A program made the position numbers and the translations under genes. Shown piece after piece: positions 1-6,262 of a stretch of DNA of 8,838 nucleotides. Source of the DNA: Desulfobacterales bacterium S5133MH16. Lineage in GTDB: Bacteria > Desulfobacterota > Desulfobacteria > Desulfobacterales > UBA11574. Position 1 is the first letter of the stretch; each line of letters starts with the position of its first letter. Location: positions 1 through 8,838 of the forward strand of contig MAXL01000039.1 in the NCBI GenBank assembly GCA_001751005.1. The letters are read 5' to 3'. The notes below the pieces were generated by a model. The model searched no databases. It was given only the letters and a program-made list of their open reading frames with translations, and was not told the DNA's origin.

Positions 1-682
1 ATAAAGAAACGTTGGCAACAAATAAAGCATACCATAAGTATTTAGATTGGCTGGTCTCAAAAAACCTCTTGGAAAAAAAAACAAATAATGCAAAAAGAAA
101 AATAATATCTCTATCAGGATAAATCAAAGAATATTGCATATGAAAGATGTTGGGAATGAACAAGATAAAAGCAAGCAAAAATAAACGTTGCCAGACTTTA
201 AAAATATCAAATAGCTTATACAAAATAAAAACTAAAATAAGCGTCTGACAAAAAACAATCGCATGCAACATGTACGCTTTATCAAAGATAGGAATAAGAA
301 GGTTAAAATAAAAATTTCCCAACGGGAAAAATCTTCCTTCCCCAATCCAAATATTGGGTTCCCAAATATCACCCTTAAAAATAACAAAAAATTGAATCAA
401 TTCATCATAATTGTTAGCAAATTCTGAGTAAATTACATTTAAAAAAGCATATCCAACTAAAAAAAGACAAAATAAGACAAAAGATAAATATGAAAGTCTA
501 AGCTGATCAAAGAAAGGATATTTGATTAAAGTTTTAAAATAAGATGCATCATAAGCATATAATTCTATAGCTTCTTCTTTGACCAAATATTTATAAATGA
601 AGTAAAGCAGAACAGATAACATCATAAAATATTGATAAAAAATATTGGACAGCATAAATTTTAAAAAAATTAAGATTTGCAT
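1..682 (-). CDS. Polytopic membrane protein, probable GT-C-like glycosyltransferase (partial, N-terminal 227 residues)
   Basis: Reading the minus strand from ATG at 682 gives 227 codons without a stop, so the gene continues past the left edge. A strong ribosome binding site (GGAGGG, 687-692) sits four bases before the ATG. The protein is very hydrophobic, with likely membrane segments near residues 4-27, 67-84, 137-157, 166-182, 190-204 and 215-227. A soluble-looking loop between the second and third segments holds GEGRFFPLGNFYFN (about 114-127). A second polar turn, YPDRD (188-192), leads into a helix. This pattern (acidic loop with GRFFPLG, then P-[DE]-R before a hydrophobic helix) resembles uncharacterised GT-C-type integral membrane glycosyltransferases of surface-polysaccharide loci. 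That assignment is by resemblance only; the membrane topology is seen directly. The gene is far richer in A+T than everything to its right and lies 59 bp downstream of rlmN on the same strand, suggesting acquired DNA beside the housekeeping block. It could also be an unrelated multi-pass protein. Confidence 0.72.
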   Translation of the reverse strand, partial: MQILIFLKFMLSNIFYQYFMMLSVLLYFIYKYLVKEEAIELYAYDASYFKTLIKYPFFDQLRLSYLSFVLFCLFLVGYAFLNVIYSEFANNYDELIQFFVIFKGDIWEPNIWIGEGRFFPLGNFYFNLLIPIFDKAYMLHAIVFCQTLILVFILYKLFDIFKVWQRLFLLAFILFIPNIFHMQYSLIYPDRDIIFLFALFVFFSKRFFETSQSKYLWYALFVANVSL

Positions 683-741
683 TTATCCCTCCAAATAGAA
701 GGTTCTAACATAATGGGAATAAACGTAGGATTTAGGTCGTA

Positions 742-1791
742 TCAACCATCCGGCATCAAATTTGCTCTGAGTTGACCGCAGGCAGCGGAAATGTCCTGGC
801 CCTTGCTGTAACGAATAATGGCCGTATAATTGTTTTTATTAAGGATTTCTTTGAAGTTAAGAATTGCGGATTCTTCAGGCCGGTTAAATTCACTCCCTTC
901 ATACGCATTAAAGGGGATAAGATTTATTTTTGCACGGATCGGTCTCAGCAACTTGACCAGACGTTTTGCATCTTTTGTAGAATCGTTTACCCCTTTTATG
1001 AGAATATATTCGAAAGTGATTCTACGTCGGGGCAGTAAAGGATATCCGGCACAGGCATCAAGCAGTTTTTCCAGAGGATATTTTCGGTTTATCGGCATCA
1101 GCATATTACGGGTTTTGTTATCCGTAGCATTTAAGGATATTGCCAGATTAACCGTCGTATCACGGCCCAGGTTAGAAAGCTTTGGGACCAGACCCGCTGT
1201 AGATACGGTCAGCCTGCGGCTAGAAAATCCAAGCCCGTAATTGCTGTCGGTAAGGGTATTAATGGCGCTAACCACGTTTCTGTAATTTGCCAGTGGTTCA
1301 CCCATTCCCATAAGCACAATGTTGGTAAGACGCTTTGAGCCGCCAAGACATTTTGAGACGTCGCGCACCTGGGCAATAATTTCACCTCTTGTAAGATTTC
1401 GCACCAACCCGCCCCTGGCGGTAAGGCAAAATCTGCACCCCTGTGCGCACCCCAATTGACTTGATATGCAAAGCGTATAATGATCTTTTTCAGGAATCAG
1501 CACACTTTCAACATATTTTCCGTCGGTGAGTTTAAAAAGATATTTTTTGGAACCATCTTGTGATATTTCGGTTCGGGCCGTTTCAAGTCGGACAATAGAA
1601 AAATGTCGTGAGAGGAGTTTTCTGATTTGTTTGCCCACATCGGTCATTATGTCAAAAGTGTCTGCCTGGCGAAGATAGATCCACTTCAGGATCTGAGCGG
1701 CACGATAAGGCTCAAGCTCATTGCTTTGGAGCCATAAAACAAGTTGGTCATTGGTAAGTTCTTTAATGTCAGTTTTTTTTAATCTTGACAT
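742..1791 (-). CDS. rlmN: Dual-specificity 23S rRNA A2503 / tRNA A37 C2-methyltransferase RlmN
   Basis: Radical-SAM enzyme that methylates C2 of adenosine 2503 in 23S rRNA; the E. coli enzyme also methylates A37 of some tRNAs. The 349-residue length is normal. The radical-SAM cluster motif CxxxCxxC is C115, C119 and C122. The SAM-binding loop MGMGEP is at 161-166. C338 in GQDISAACGQ matches the cysteine that is methylated during catalysis (E. coli C355), and C108 matches E. coli C118. The spacing and SQLGC / ITFEYILIKGVND blocks separate RlmN from its homologue Cfr well, although only alignment would settle it. The product is cytoplasmic. It is divergent from ffh with about 56 bp between start codons. 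No convincing Shine-Dalgarno sequence precedes the ATG at 1791; the upstream stretch is almost all A and T. The AT-rich membrane gene lies downstream on the same strand and may be co-transcribed, as no terminator is visible in 683-741. Confidence 0.96.
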   Translation of the reverse strand: MSRLKKTDIKELTNDQLVLWLQSNELEPYRAAQILKWIYLRQADTFDIMTDVGKQIRKLLSRHFSIVRLETARTEISQDGSKKYLFKLTDGKYVESVLIPEKDHYTLCISSQLGCAQGCRFCLTARGGLVRNLTRGEIIAQVRDVSKCLGGSKRLTNIVLMGMGEPLANYRNVVSAINTLTDSNYGLGFSSRRLTVSTAGLVPKLSNLGRDTTVNLAISLNATDNKTRNMLMPINRKYPLEKLLDACAGYPLLPRRRITFEYILIKGVNDSTKDAKRLVKLLRPIRAKINLIPFNAYEGSEFNRPEESAILNFKEILNKNNYTAIIRYSKGQDISAACGQLRANLMPDG

Positions 1792-1847
1792 AATATTATT
1801 TTACTATTAATTTTGAAGATTTCAATAAAAACTTTATGGGTGTTATT

Positions 1848-3179
1848 ATGTTTGACAATCTCAGCGACCGACTCGATGCCGTATTTAAAAAACTCAAGGG
1901 GCACGGCAAATTAACAGAAAAAAATATCGAGGAGGGATTGAAAGAAGTTAGGATGGCTCTTCTTGAGGCCGATGTCCATTACAAAGTCGTAAAAAAATTT
2001 GTTGCTGATATCAAGGAACGGGCCCTGGGTCAGGAAGTTATGGAAAGCCTGACCCCCGGCCAGCAGGTTATAAAAATAGTCGATCAAGAACTCACGGAAC
2101 TGATGGGGGGCCGTCTCGAGAATTTGAATCTTTCGGGTTCTCACCCGGCATCTATAATGCTGGTGGGTCTGCAAGGATCCGGCAAAACCACAACCGCCGG
2201 CAAACTTGCCGTTTATTTGAGAAAACAGGGCAGAAAACCCTACCTTGTTCCGGCGGATATTTATCGTCCTGCTGCTATTGACCAGCTAAATAAGCTGGGT
2301 GACCAGCTCGGCGTTCCGGTATTTCCGTCCAACCCGGAAATTGATCCGGTTAAGATCTGCCAACAAGCAAGAACAACAGCACATAGGGAACTCTGTGATA
2401 CGCTGCTTATAGATACCGCAGGGCGTTTACATATAGACGAAGAGTTAATGACCGAGCTTTGCCGTATCAAGGATGCAGTAAAGCCGTCTGATATTCTTCT
2501 TGTGGCGGATGCCATGACAGGCCAGGACGCTGTCAATATAGCCGAGTCATTTAATAATACTCTTAATATTGGCGGCGTTATTCTCACAAAAATGGACGGT
2601 GATGCCCGCGGCGGAGCAGCGTTATCCATAAAATCGGTAACAGATAAACCCATAAAATTTATTGGTGTGGGTGAAAAACTGAGCGACCTGGAACCTTTTC
2701 ATCCTGACAGGATGTCCTCAAGGATACTCGGAATGGGTGATGTCCTTACCATGATCGAAAAGGCACAGACAATTGTTGACGAAAAGAAAGCGGTTGAACT
2801 TGAAAAAAGGCTGAGAAAAAATGAATTTACTTTAGAAGACTTTCGTGATCAAATGGTTCAGATAAGGAAGATGGGCTCTATTTCTGAACTGATCAATATG
2901 ATTCCCGGTATGGGTAAGATTAAACAGTTGAAAAATCTCGAGGTTGACGAAAATGAATTTATTAAGATAGAAGCGATCATAAATTCCATGACCCCCCAGG
3001 AACGACATCAGCACACTTTAATCAAAGGGAGTCGTCGCAAAAGGATTGCCAAAGGAAGCGGAACTAGTGTACAGGATATAAATAATTTGCTAAAAAATTA
3101 TACTCAGGTTGTAAAAATGATGAAAAAAATCAACAAGGGCGGAATGCGAGAATTGGGCCAGGGCATGCTGCCCTTTTGA
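1848..3179 (+). CDS. ffh: Signal recognition particle GTPase Ffh (SRP54)
   Basis: Protein subunit of the signal recognition particle. It binds 4.5S RNA and hydrophobic signal sequences and delivers ribosomes to FtsY at the membrane. From ATG 1848 it is 443 residues, the usual length. The N domain occupies about 1-95. The GTPase domain has GLQGSGKT (107-114), DTAGR (189-193), TKMD (247-250) and GVGE (273-276). The methionine-rich M domain (about 296-443) contains MIPGMGK (351-357) and the RNA-binding block SRRKRIAKGSG (395-405). I chose ATG 1848 because MFDNLSDRL is the standard Ffh N-terminus and GGG at 1838-1840 lies at suitable spacing. An in-frame ATG at 1836 would add only MGVI. It begins the plus-strand operon; rpsP follows after 12 bp. 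No 4.5S RNA gene was recognised in the window. Confidence 0.97.
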   Translation: MFDNLSDRLDAVFKKLKGHGKLTEKNIEEGLKEVRMALLEADVHYKVVKKFVADIKERALGQEVMESLTPGQQVIKIVDQELTELMGGRLENLNLSGSHPASIMLVGLQGSGKTTTAGKLAVYLRKQGRKPYLVPADIYRPAAIDQLNKLGDQLGVPVFPSNPEIDPVKICQQARTTAHRELCDTLLIDTAGRLHIDEELMTELCRIKDAVKPSDILLVADAMTGQDAVNIAESFNNTLNIGGVILTKMDGDARGGAALSIKSVTDKPIKFIGVGEKLSDLEPFHPDRMSSRILGMGDVLTMIEKAQTIVDEKKAVELEKRLRKNEFTLEDFRDQMVQIRKMGSISELINMIPGMGKIKQLKNLEVDENEFIKIEAIINSMTPQERHQHTLIKGSRRKRIAKGSGTSVQDINNLLKNYTQVVKMMKKINKGGMRELGQGMLPF

Positions 3180-3191
3180 AGGAGATCTAAT

Positions 3192-3446
3192 ATGTCAGTT
3201 AAAATCAGATTGGCCAGACACGGAGCAAAGAAAAAACCTTTTTATCGAATTGTCATTGCTGATAGTGAATCACCCCGAGACGGCAAATTCCTTGAAAATG
3301 TAGGTACATACAATCCTCTGGCAGATCCTGCGGAGGTGTCTCTGAAGCAAGAACGGATTAAGCACTGGATCGGTCAAGGGGCTATCCCTACAGACACGGT
3401 TAAAAGTCTTTTGAAAAAACAAGGTTTTTTTGCTACTCTCACATAA
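3192..3446 (+). CDS. rpsP: 30S ribosomal protein bS16
   Basis: Small ribosomal subunit protein bS16, needed for assembly of the 5' domain of 16S rRNA. The 84 residues match the family's usual length. The diagnostic N-terminus VKIRLARHGAKKKPFYRIVI is present, followed by DSESPRDGKFLENVGTYNPL and the WIGQGAIPTDTVKSLLKK helix. A strong Shine-Dalgarno (AAGGAGAT, 3179-3186) overlaps the last base of the ffh stop and lies six bases before the ATG, so the gene is translated from the ffh transcript. The order ffh-rpsP-KH-rimM-trmD is a classic bacterial translation operon. Nothing is unusual about the gene. Confidence 0.98.
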   Translation: MSVKIRLARHGAKKKPFYRIVIADSESPRDGKFLENVGTYNPLADPAEVSLKQERIKHWIGQGAIPTDTVKSLLKKQGFFATLT

Positions 3447-3491
3447 TATCTTTACCTCTATTTCTCAACAGCCAACAAAGGAGATGGAGCT

Positions 3492-3722
3492 ATGAAAGAG
3501 CTGATCGACTACATTGCTAAGGCGCTGGTTGATAATCCGGAGCAAGTTACGGTCTCTGAGATAGAGGGTAACCGGACTTCGGTATTAGAGCTAAAAGTGG
3601 CTAAAGAGGATCTGGGAAAAGTTATCGGAAAGCAGGGTCGGACGGCAAGGGCCATGCGAACCATATTGAGTGCGGCTTCTGCTAAATTAAAAAAGCGTTC
3701 GGTTCTTGAGATTTTAGAATAG
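3492..3722 (+). CDS. khpA: KH-domain RNA-binding protein KhpA (YlqC family)
   Basis: Small single KH-domain protein of 76 residues. The nucleic-acid-binding GxxG loop is G46-K-Q-G49 in KVIGKQGRTARAMRTI, preceded by the beta strand SVLELKVAKEDLG. Members of this family bind RNA; in Firmicutes KhpA pairs with KhpB and affects cell division and elongation, while its role in Desulfobacterota is not established. It is a cytoplasmic protein. The Shine-Dalgarno AAGGAGAT (3478-3485) sits well placed before ATG 3492. The 45-bp gap after rpsP contains no hairpin I could identify. Its stop lies four bases before the rimM start, suggesting coupled translation. Position between rpsP and rimM is the family's normal location. 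Confidence 0.94.
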   Translation: MKELIDYIAKALVDNPEQVTVSEIEGNRTSVLELKVAKEDLGKVIGKQGRTARAMRTILSAASAKLKKRSVLEILE

Positions 3723-3726
3723 TATC

Positions 3727-4248
3727 GTGGAGAAAAATGGGTTTGTCCCTGTCGGAAAGATCGTTGGCGCCCATGGTGTAAAAGGAAACATTAAGGTCTA
3801 TTCCTACGCTGAATCCTTGTCTGTTTTCAAGCCAGACAGTTTGATCCTTTTAATCAATCCCAAAGGATTTGAAAAAAGCTATAAAATAAAATGGGTTAAA
3901 CCTCACGGCAAGCTCGCCCTTTTAGCACTCAAAGGTGTAGAGAACAGAAATTCCGTTGAAACCCTTATCGGTTCCGTGTTTTTTATTGAAAGGTCCCATC
4001 TTCCTGAACCCGAAGACGGATCATACTACTGGCTTGATATTATCGGAATTTCAGTTTTCACAACCCATGATGAGTATCTGGGCGTCGTTGAATCGATAAT
4101 TCCTACGGGAAGCAACGACGTCTTTGTTGTCAGAGATCCGAATAGAGTTCATGATAATGAAACACTGATCCCTGCGCTTGGGTCGGTGATTTTGGAAATC
4201 GATCTTAAGCTTAAAACAATGCGAGTGGATTTACCGGAAGGATTATGA
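3727..4248 (+). CDS. rimM: Ribosome maturation factor RimM
   Basis: Assembly factor for the 30S head that binds uS19 and helps mature 16S rRNA. Length is 173 residues, normal for the family. The N-terminal RimM domain begins FVPVGKIVGAHGVKGNIKVY (6-25). The C-terminal PRC-barrel domain begins YYWLDIIGISVF (100-111), continues with LGVVESIIPTGSNDVFVV (118-135) and closes LIPALGSVI and VDLPEGL (167-173). The start codon is GTG at 3727; the nearest ATG (3737) is out of frame, and no good Shine-Dalgarno is seen, which fits translational coupling to khpA four bases upstream. Its TGA stop overlaps an ATG (ATGA, 4245-4248), one of two possible trmD starts. Confidence 0.96.
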   Translation: MEKNGFVPVGKIVGAHGVKGNIKVYSYAESLSVFKPDSLILLINPKGFEKSYKIKWVKPHGKLALLALKGVENRNSVETLIGSVFFIERSHLPEPEDGSYYWLDIIGISVFTTHDEYLGVVESIIPTGSNDVFVVRDPNRVHDNETLIPALGSVILEIDLKLKTMRVDLPEGL

Positions 4249-4252
4249 AGGG
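4247..4252 (+). promoter_or_regulatory. Ribosome binding site deciding the trmD start
   Basis: GAAGGG lies seven bases before ATG 4260. The alternative ATG 4245 has GGAAGGA (4236-4242) only two bases away, which is too close for normal initiation. This favours the downstream ATG, though coupling through the ATGA overlap could still use 4245. Confidence 0.5.
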
Positions 4253-4259
4253 TAACCGT

Positions 4260-5045
4260 ATGAATTTCATAGTCCTGACTATTTTCCCGGAAATGTTTAA
4301 TCCTTTTTGGGAACACGGGATTATTAAACGGGCCATAGATCGAAACAAGATTTTGGCATCGGCCGTCAATATCAGAGATTTTGCACAAGGGAGACACCGT
4401 ACGACCGATGACAGGCCGTACGGCGGGGGTTGTGGAATGATTATGAAGCCTGAACCGCTGGCCGCTGCCATCCGGGCTGCCGCAAAAAAAGTCCCTTTGT
4501 CCAAAAGAATTCTGCTGACGCCTCAGGGACGGCATTTTGATCAGGGCATGGCCCGAGAATTCGCATCATCGGATGGAATTATTTTCGTTTGCGGCCGTTA
4601 TGAGGGGGTGGATGAACGTATTTGCCACAATTTGATCGATGATGAGGTTTCCATCGGTGATTATGTCCTAACCGGGGGTGAACTGGCAGCCATGGTTATC
4701 ATCGATGCGGTAACCAGACTGATTCCCGGTGTGCTCGGCGGCAAGGACTCTGCGGAAAAAGATTCGTTTTCAGGAAGTGTTTTAAAATATGCACAATATA
4801 CGAGGCCCAGGACATTTGAGGGTGTCGATGTTCCGGAAGTTCTGTTGTCGGGCAATCATAAAGAAATTGAAAAAGCAAGGCTTGAATCATCGCTCATACG
4901 AACCTTTTTGAAAAAGCGAGATTTGCTTGAAAACAGATCCTTGAGCGCAGAGGAGATAAAAATTCTGAAAAAATGGTGCCGCGATATTGAAAAAATCATA
5001 CATGACCAATCTATACGTGGCCCTGACGCATTATCCGGTGATTAA
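4260..5045 (+). CDS. trmD: tRNA (guanine37-N1)-methyltransferase TrmD
   Basis: SPOUT-class, trefoil-knotted homodimeric enzyme that makes m1G37 in tRNAs with G36G37 and prevents +1 frameshifting. Numbering from ATG 4260 (261 residues), visible motifs are VLTIFPEMF (5-13), DDRPYGGGCGM (50-60), TPQG (87-90), CGRYEGVDER (111-120) and SIGDYVLTGGE (131-141). D168 in EKDSF corresponds to the catalytic aspartate of H. influenzae TrmD (D169). The usual YPQYTRP reads YAQYTRP here, with A178 replacing proline. I prefer ATG 4260 because MNFIVLTIFPEMF matches family N-termini and GAAGGG (4247-4252) lies seven bases upstream; ATG 4245, overlapping the rimM stop, would add five residues. The C-terminus is somewhat longer than average and its last 44 bases overlap the next gene. 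Confidence 0.97.
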   Translation: MNFIVLTIFPEMFNPFWEHGIIKRAIDRNKILASAVNIRDFAQGRHRTTDDRPYGGGCGMIMKPEPLAAAIRAAAKKVPLSKRILLTPQGRHFDQGMAREFASSDGIIFVCGRYEGVDERICHNLIDDEVSIGDYVLTGGELAAMVIIDAVTRLIPGVLGGKDSAEKDSFSGSVLKYAQYTRPRTFEGVDVPEVLLSGNHKEIEKARLESSLIRTFLKKRDLLENRSLSAEEIKILKKWCRDIEKIIHDQSIRGPDALSGD

Positions 5046-5562
5046 TAAGAACGGTGATATTATAACATCCGCCGTAACCAATCTCGACCTGCACGATATA
5101 TCAAGGGCTGCAAAAACATACGGGGTACAATCCTTTTATGTGGCAACGCCCCTTGAGGATCAGAAAGCACTGGTTAAAAAAATTGTTTCGCACTGGGTAG
5201 AAGGAACAGGATCAAAATACAATCCAAAGCGTCGAGAAGCCCTGGAGCTGATTATAATAAAAAACTCGATCGATGATGTAAAATGCCATATCCGTAAAAA
5301 CCATGGAGATTCTCCGAAAACGGTGGTTACCAGCGCCCGTCACAACCCAGGCAACTTAAGCTTCAGGAAGTTTCGGGAAATGCTGCAAGATGGCAACCTT
5401 TACCTGTTGATATTTGGCACCGCCTGGGGATTTCCCGAAAAATTTATTTCAGAGGCAGATTACATACTGAATCCGGTTATTGGCAATACAGATTACAACC
5501 ACCTTTCCGTCCGGTCTGCCGTTGCCATTATTCTGGACAGGTTGTTTGGGAGAAACCAATAA
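5002..5562 (+). CDS. SPOUT RNA methyltransferase, TrmD-associated Tm1570-like family
   Basis: A 186-residue protein of the family I know as a putative RNA methyltransferase found beside trmD (Thermotoga Tm1570-like, formerly DUF2168). Motifs are LYVALTHYPV (4-13), AVTNLDLHDISR (24-35), YVATPLEDQ (46-54), VTSAR (109-113), LIFGTAWGF (136-144) and DYNHLSVRSAVAIILDRL (164-181). The last three form the SAM-binding trefoil-knot region expected of SPOUT enzymes. The RNA target is not evident from sequence; I recall a report of a natural TrmD-Tm1570 fusion acting on tRNA, which fits a tRNA substrate, but this is inference. ATG 5002 was chosen over an in-frame TTG at 4987 because MTNLYVALTHYPV matches the family start. 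The gene overlaps trmD by 44 bp and has no clear Shine-Dalgarno, so it is probably translated by coupling to trmD. Confidence 0.9.
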   Translation: MTNLYVALTHYPVINKNGDIITSAVTNLDLHDISRAAKTYGVQSFYVATPLEDQKALVKKIVSHWVEGTGSKYNPKRREALELIIIKNSIDDVKCHIRKNHGDSPKTVVTSARHNPGNLSFRKFREMLQDGNLYLLIFGTAWGFPEKFISEADYILNPVIGNTDYNHLSVRSAVAIILDRLFGRNQ

Positions 5563-5568
5563 AGTCAC

Positions 5569-5652
5569 GAAGCGATTTTATACAACGTCCTGCTTTAAGC
5601 GGGACCAAAAAAAGTCCTATACAATCAAGTCAAAATACTGTATAGGCGCTTC
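5569..5652 (+). ncRNA. Candidate structured RNA with three-way junction upstream of rplS
   Basis: Three perfect or near-perfect stems nest into one compact fold. P1 pairs GAAGCG (5569-5574) with CGCTTC (5647-5652). P2 pairs GTCCTGC (5587-5593) with GCGGGAC (5599-5605), including one G-U, around a five-base loop. P3 pairs CCTATACA (5616-5623) with TGTATAGG (5639-5646). P3 abuts P1 with no unpaired base between them, as in stacked junctions. The stems are seen directly; that they form one RNA is inference. It could be an rplS leader, a processing site, or a weak terminator, since a T-rich tract follows from 5651. TATACAA also occurs at 5579-5585, which offers a competing pairing with TGTATA. 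No known RNA family was recognised. Confidence 0.3.
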
Positions 5653-5732
5653 TTTAAACTGTTTTGACAATTTTTTTTGTCCATTTTAAGTTAAACATAG
5701 ATTTATTAAGATAGTTAAATGAATTTAATTTT

Positions 5733-5883
5733 GTCAGTCTCGTAAAAATTCAAAATCCGACGGCAAAGTAAAAAGCTCCAAATTCAAGGCGCGCAAATCC
5801 TGAGGAATGAGGCGTACTTATCGTACGTTGAATGATTGCGAAATGCAGCACAACGCAGAAGTTGGATTTTTTACGAGACCGTC
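5733..5883. mobile_element. MITE-like inverted-repeat element in the rplS leader
   Basis: A non-coding block of about 150 bp bounded by terminal inverted repeats. The core GTCTCGTAAAAA (5737-5748) is perfectly repeated in inverted orientation at 5868-5879, and four further outer bases match with two differences. Inner matches (ATCCGAC on the left, GTTGGAT on the right) extend the arms. Near the centre lies the hairpin CGTAC-TTATC-GTACG (5813-5827). The direct repeat AATTTTG flanks it (5727-5733 and 5884-5890), of which AATTTT would be the target duplication; being A+T-rich this is weaker evidence than for the second element. It encodes no protein, so it would need a transposase in trans. I associate this repeat type with Desulfobacterota genomes from memory only. 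Its right end is 31 bp from the rplS start codon. Confidence 0.65.
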
Positions 5884-5891
5884 AATTTTGG

Positions 5892-5901
5892 CTTGGCCAA
5901 G
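5892..5901. repeat. 10-bp perfect palindrome before the rplS ribosome binding site
   Basis: CTTGGCCAAG is a perfect palindrome ending three bases before the Shine-Dalgarno of rplS. It may be an operator half-site, a small RNA hairpin affecting ribosome access, or chance. Nothing else in the sequence supports a particular role. Confidence 0.3.
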
Positions 5902-5903
5902 AT

Positions 5904-5909
5904 AGGTGG
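5904..5909 (+). promoter_or_regulatory. Ribosome binding site deciding the rplS start
   Basis: AGGTGG lies five bases before ATG 5915. An in-frame GTG at 5906 would sit inside this site and have no site of its own, so the ATG is the better start. Confidence 0.65.
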
Positions 5910-5914
5910 TTATT

Positions 5915-6262
5915 ATGGAAACAATAAGACAGTTAGAAAGAGAGATGATGCGGCTGGATATTCCTTCTTTTGCCGCCGGCGATACCGTCAAAGTTAACGT
6001 CAAAATAAAGGAAGGCGAAAAAGAGCGTATTCAGGCGTTTCAGGGGGTAGTAATCAGCAAACGTGGAATTGGGACCGGGGCTACGTTTACCGTCAGGAAG
6101 GTTTCCTACGGCATAGGGGTTGAGCGGATTTTCCCGCTACATTCCCCTGTCATCGACAAAATTGAAATAATTACTCGCGGACGGGTGCGCCGTTCAAAAA
6201 TTTATTACCTTCGCAAACTAAGGGGCAAGGCAGCGAGGATAAGGGAACGTCGCTTAACCTAG
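5915..6262 (+). CDS. rplS: 50S ribosomal protein bL19
   Basis: Large-subunit protein at the 30S-50S interface. The 115 residues fit the family. Characteristic blocks are FAAGDTVKVNVKIKEGEKER (19-38), IQAFQGVVISKRG (39-51), VSYGIGVERIFPLHSP (63-78) and KLRGKAARIRERR (101-113). The start is ATG 5915; GTG 5906 would add three residues. The gene is separated from its usual operon partner upstream by 352 bp and bracketed by two different MITE-like elements. Its TAG stop (6260-6262) is formed by one T of its own followed by the first two bases of the downstream element. Removing that element and one copy of the AACCT duplication leaves an open frame that would add eight residues (LMKFNEAG) before a TGA at 6433-6435. 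The conserved core is intact, so the protein should be functional. Confidence 0.97.
   Translation: METIRQLEREMMRLDIPSFAAGDTVKVNVKIKEGEKERIQAFQGVVISKRGIGTGATFTVRKVSYGIGVERIFPLHSPVIDKIEIITRGRVRRSKIYYLRKLRGKAARIRERRLT

Larger units (their letters stand above)
5563..5914. other. 352-bp intergenic region before rplS
   Basis: This is by far the longest gene-free stretch in an otherwise tight operon. From left to right it holds a possible three-way-junction RNA (5569-5652), a T-rich tract with the small inverted repeat GACAA/TTGTC (5666-5681), about 45 bp of A+T-rich DNA with no recognised feature, a MITE-like element (5733-5883), a 10-bp palindrome (5892-5901) and the rplS ribosome binding site. 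No open reading frame here has a coding-like composition or a credible start. Confidence 0.8.

Noticed and set aside
830..1240. Plus-strand open frames inside rlmN
   Set aside because: They lie antisense to clear RlmN coding sequence, lack ribosome binding sites and have no recognisable domains.
1792..1847. Possible promoter for rlmN (TTGAAA, 16 bp, TAAAAT on the minus strand) in the gap before ffh
   Set aside because: It would give an almost leaderless transcript, and the gap is so A+T-rich that such hexamers are expected. A divergent promoter pair is likely here, but I cannot place it.
5587..5613. Hairpin GTCCTGC/GCGGGAC as a terminator for the trmD operon
   Set aside because: It is followed by a run of A, not T, on the plus strand, so it does not have the form of a plus-strand intrinsic terminator.
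5607..5646. Minus-strand intrinsic terminator: stem CCTATACA/TGTATAGG followed on that strand by seven T
   Set aside because: The stem is A+T-rich with a 15-base loop, and no minus-strand gene ends nearby, so there is nothing for it to terminate.
5664..5692. A perfect -35-like TTGACA (5664-5669) upstream of rplS
   Set aside because: No acceptable -10 lies at 16-18 bp; the best match (TAAGTT, 5687-5692) agrees at only three of six positions, and the region is T-rich enough for chance matches.
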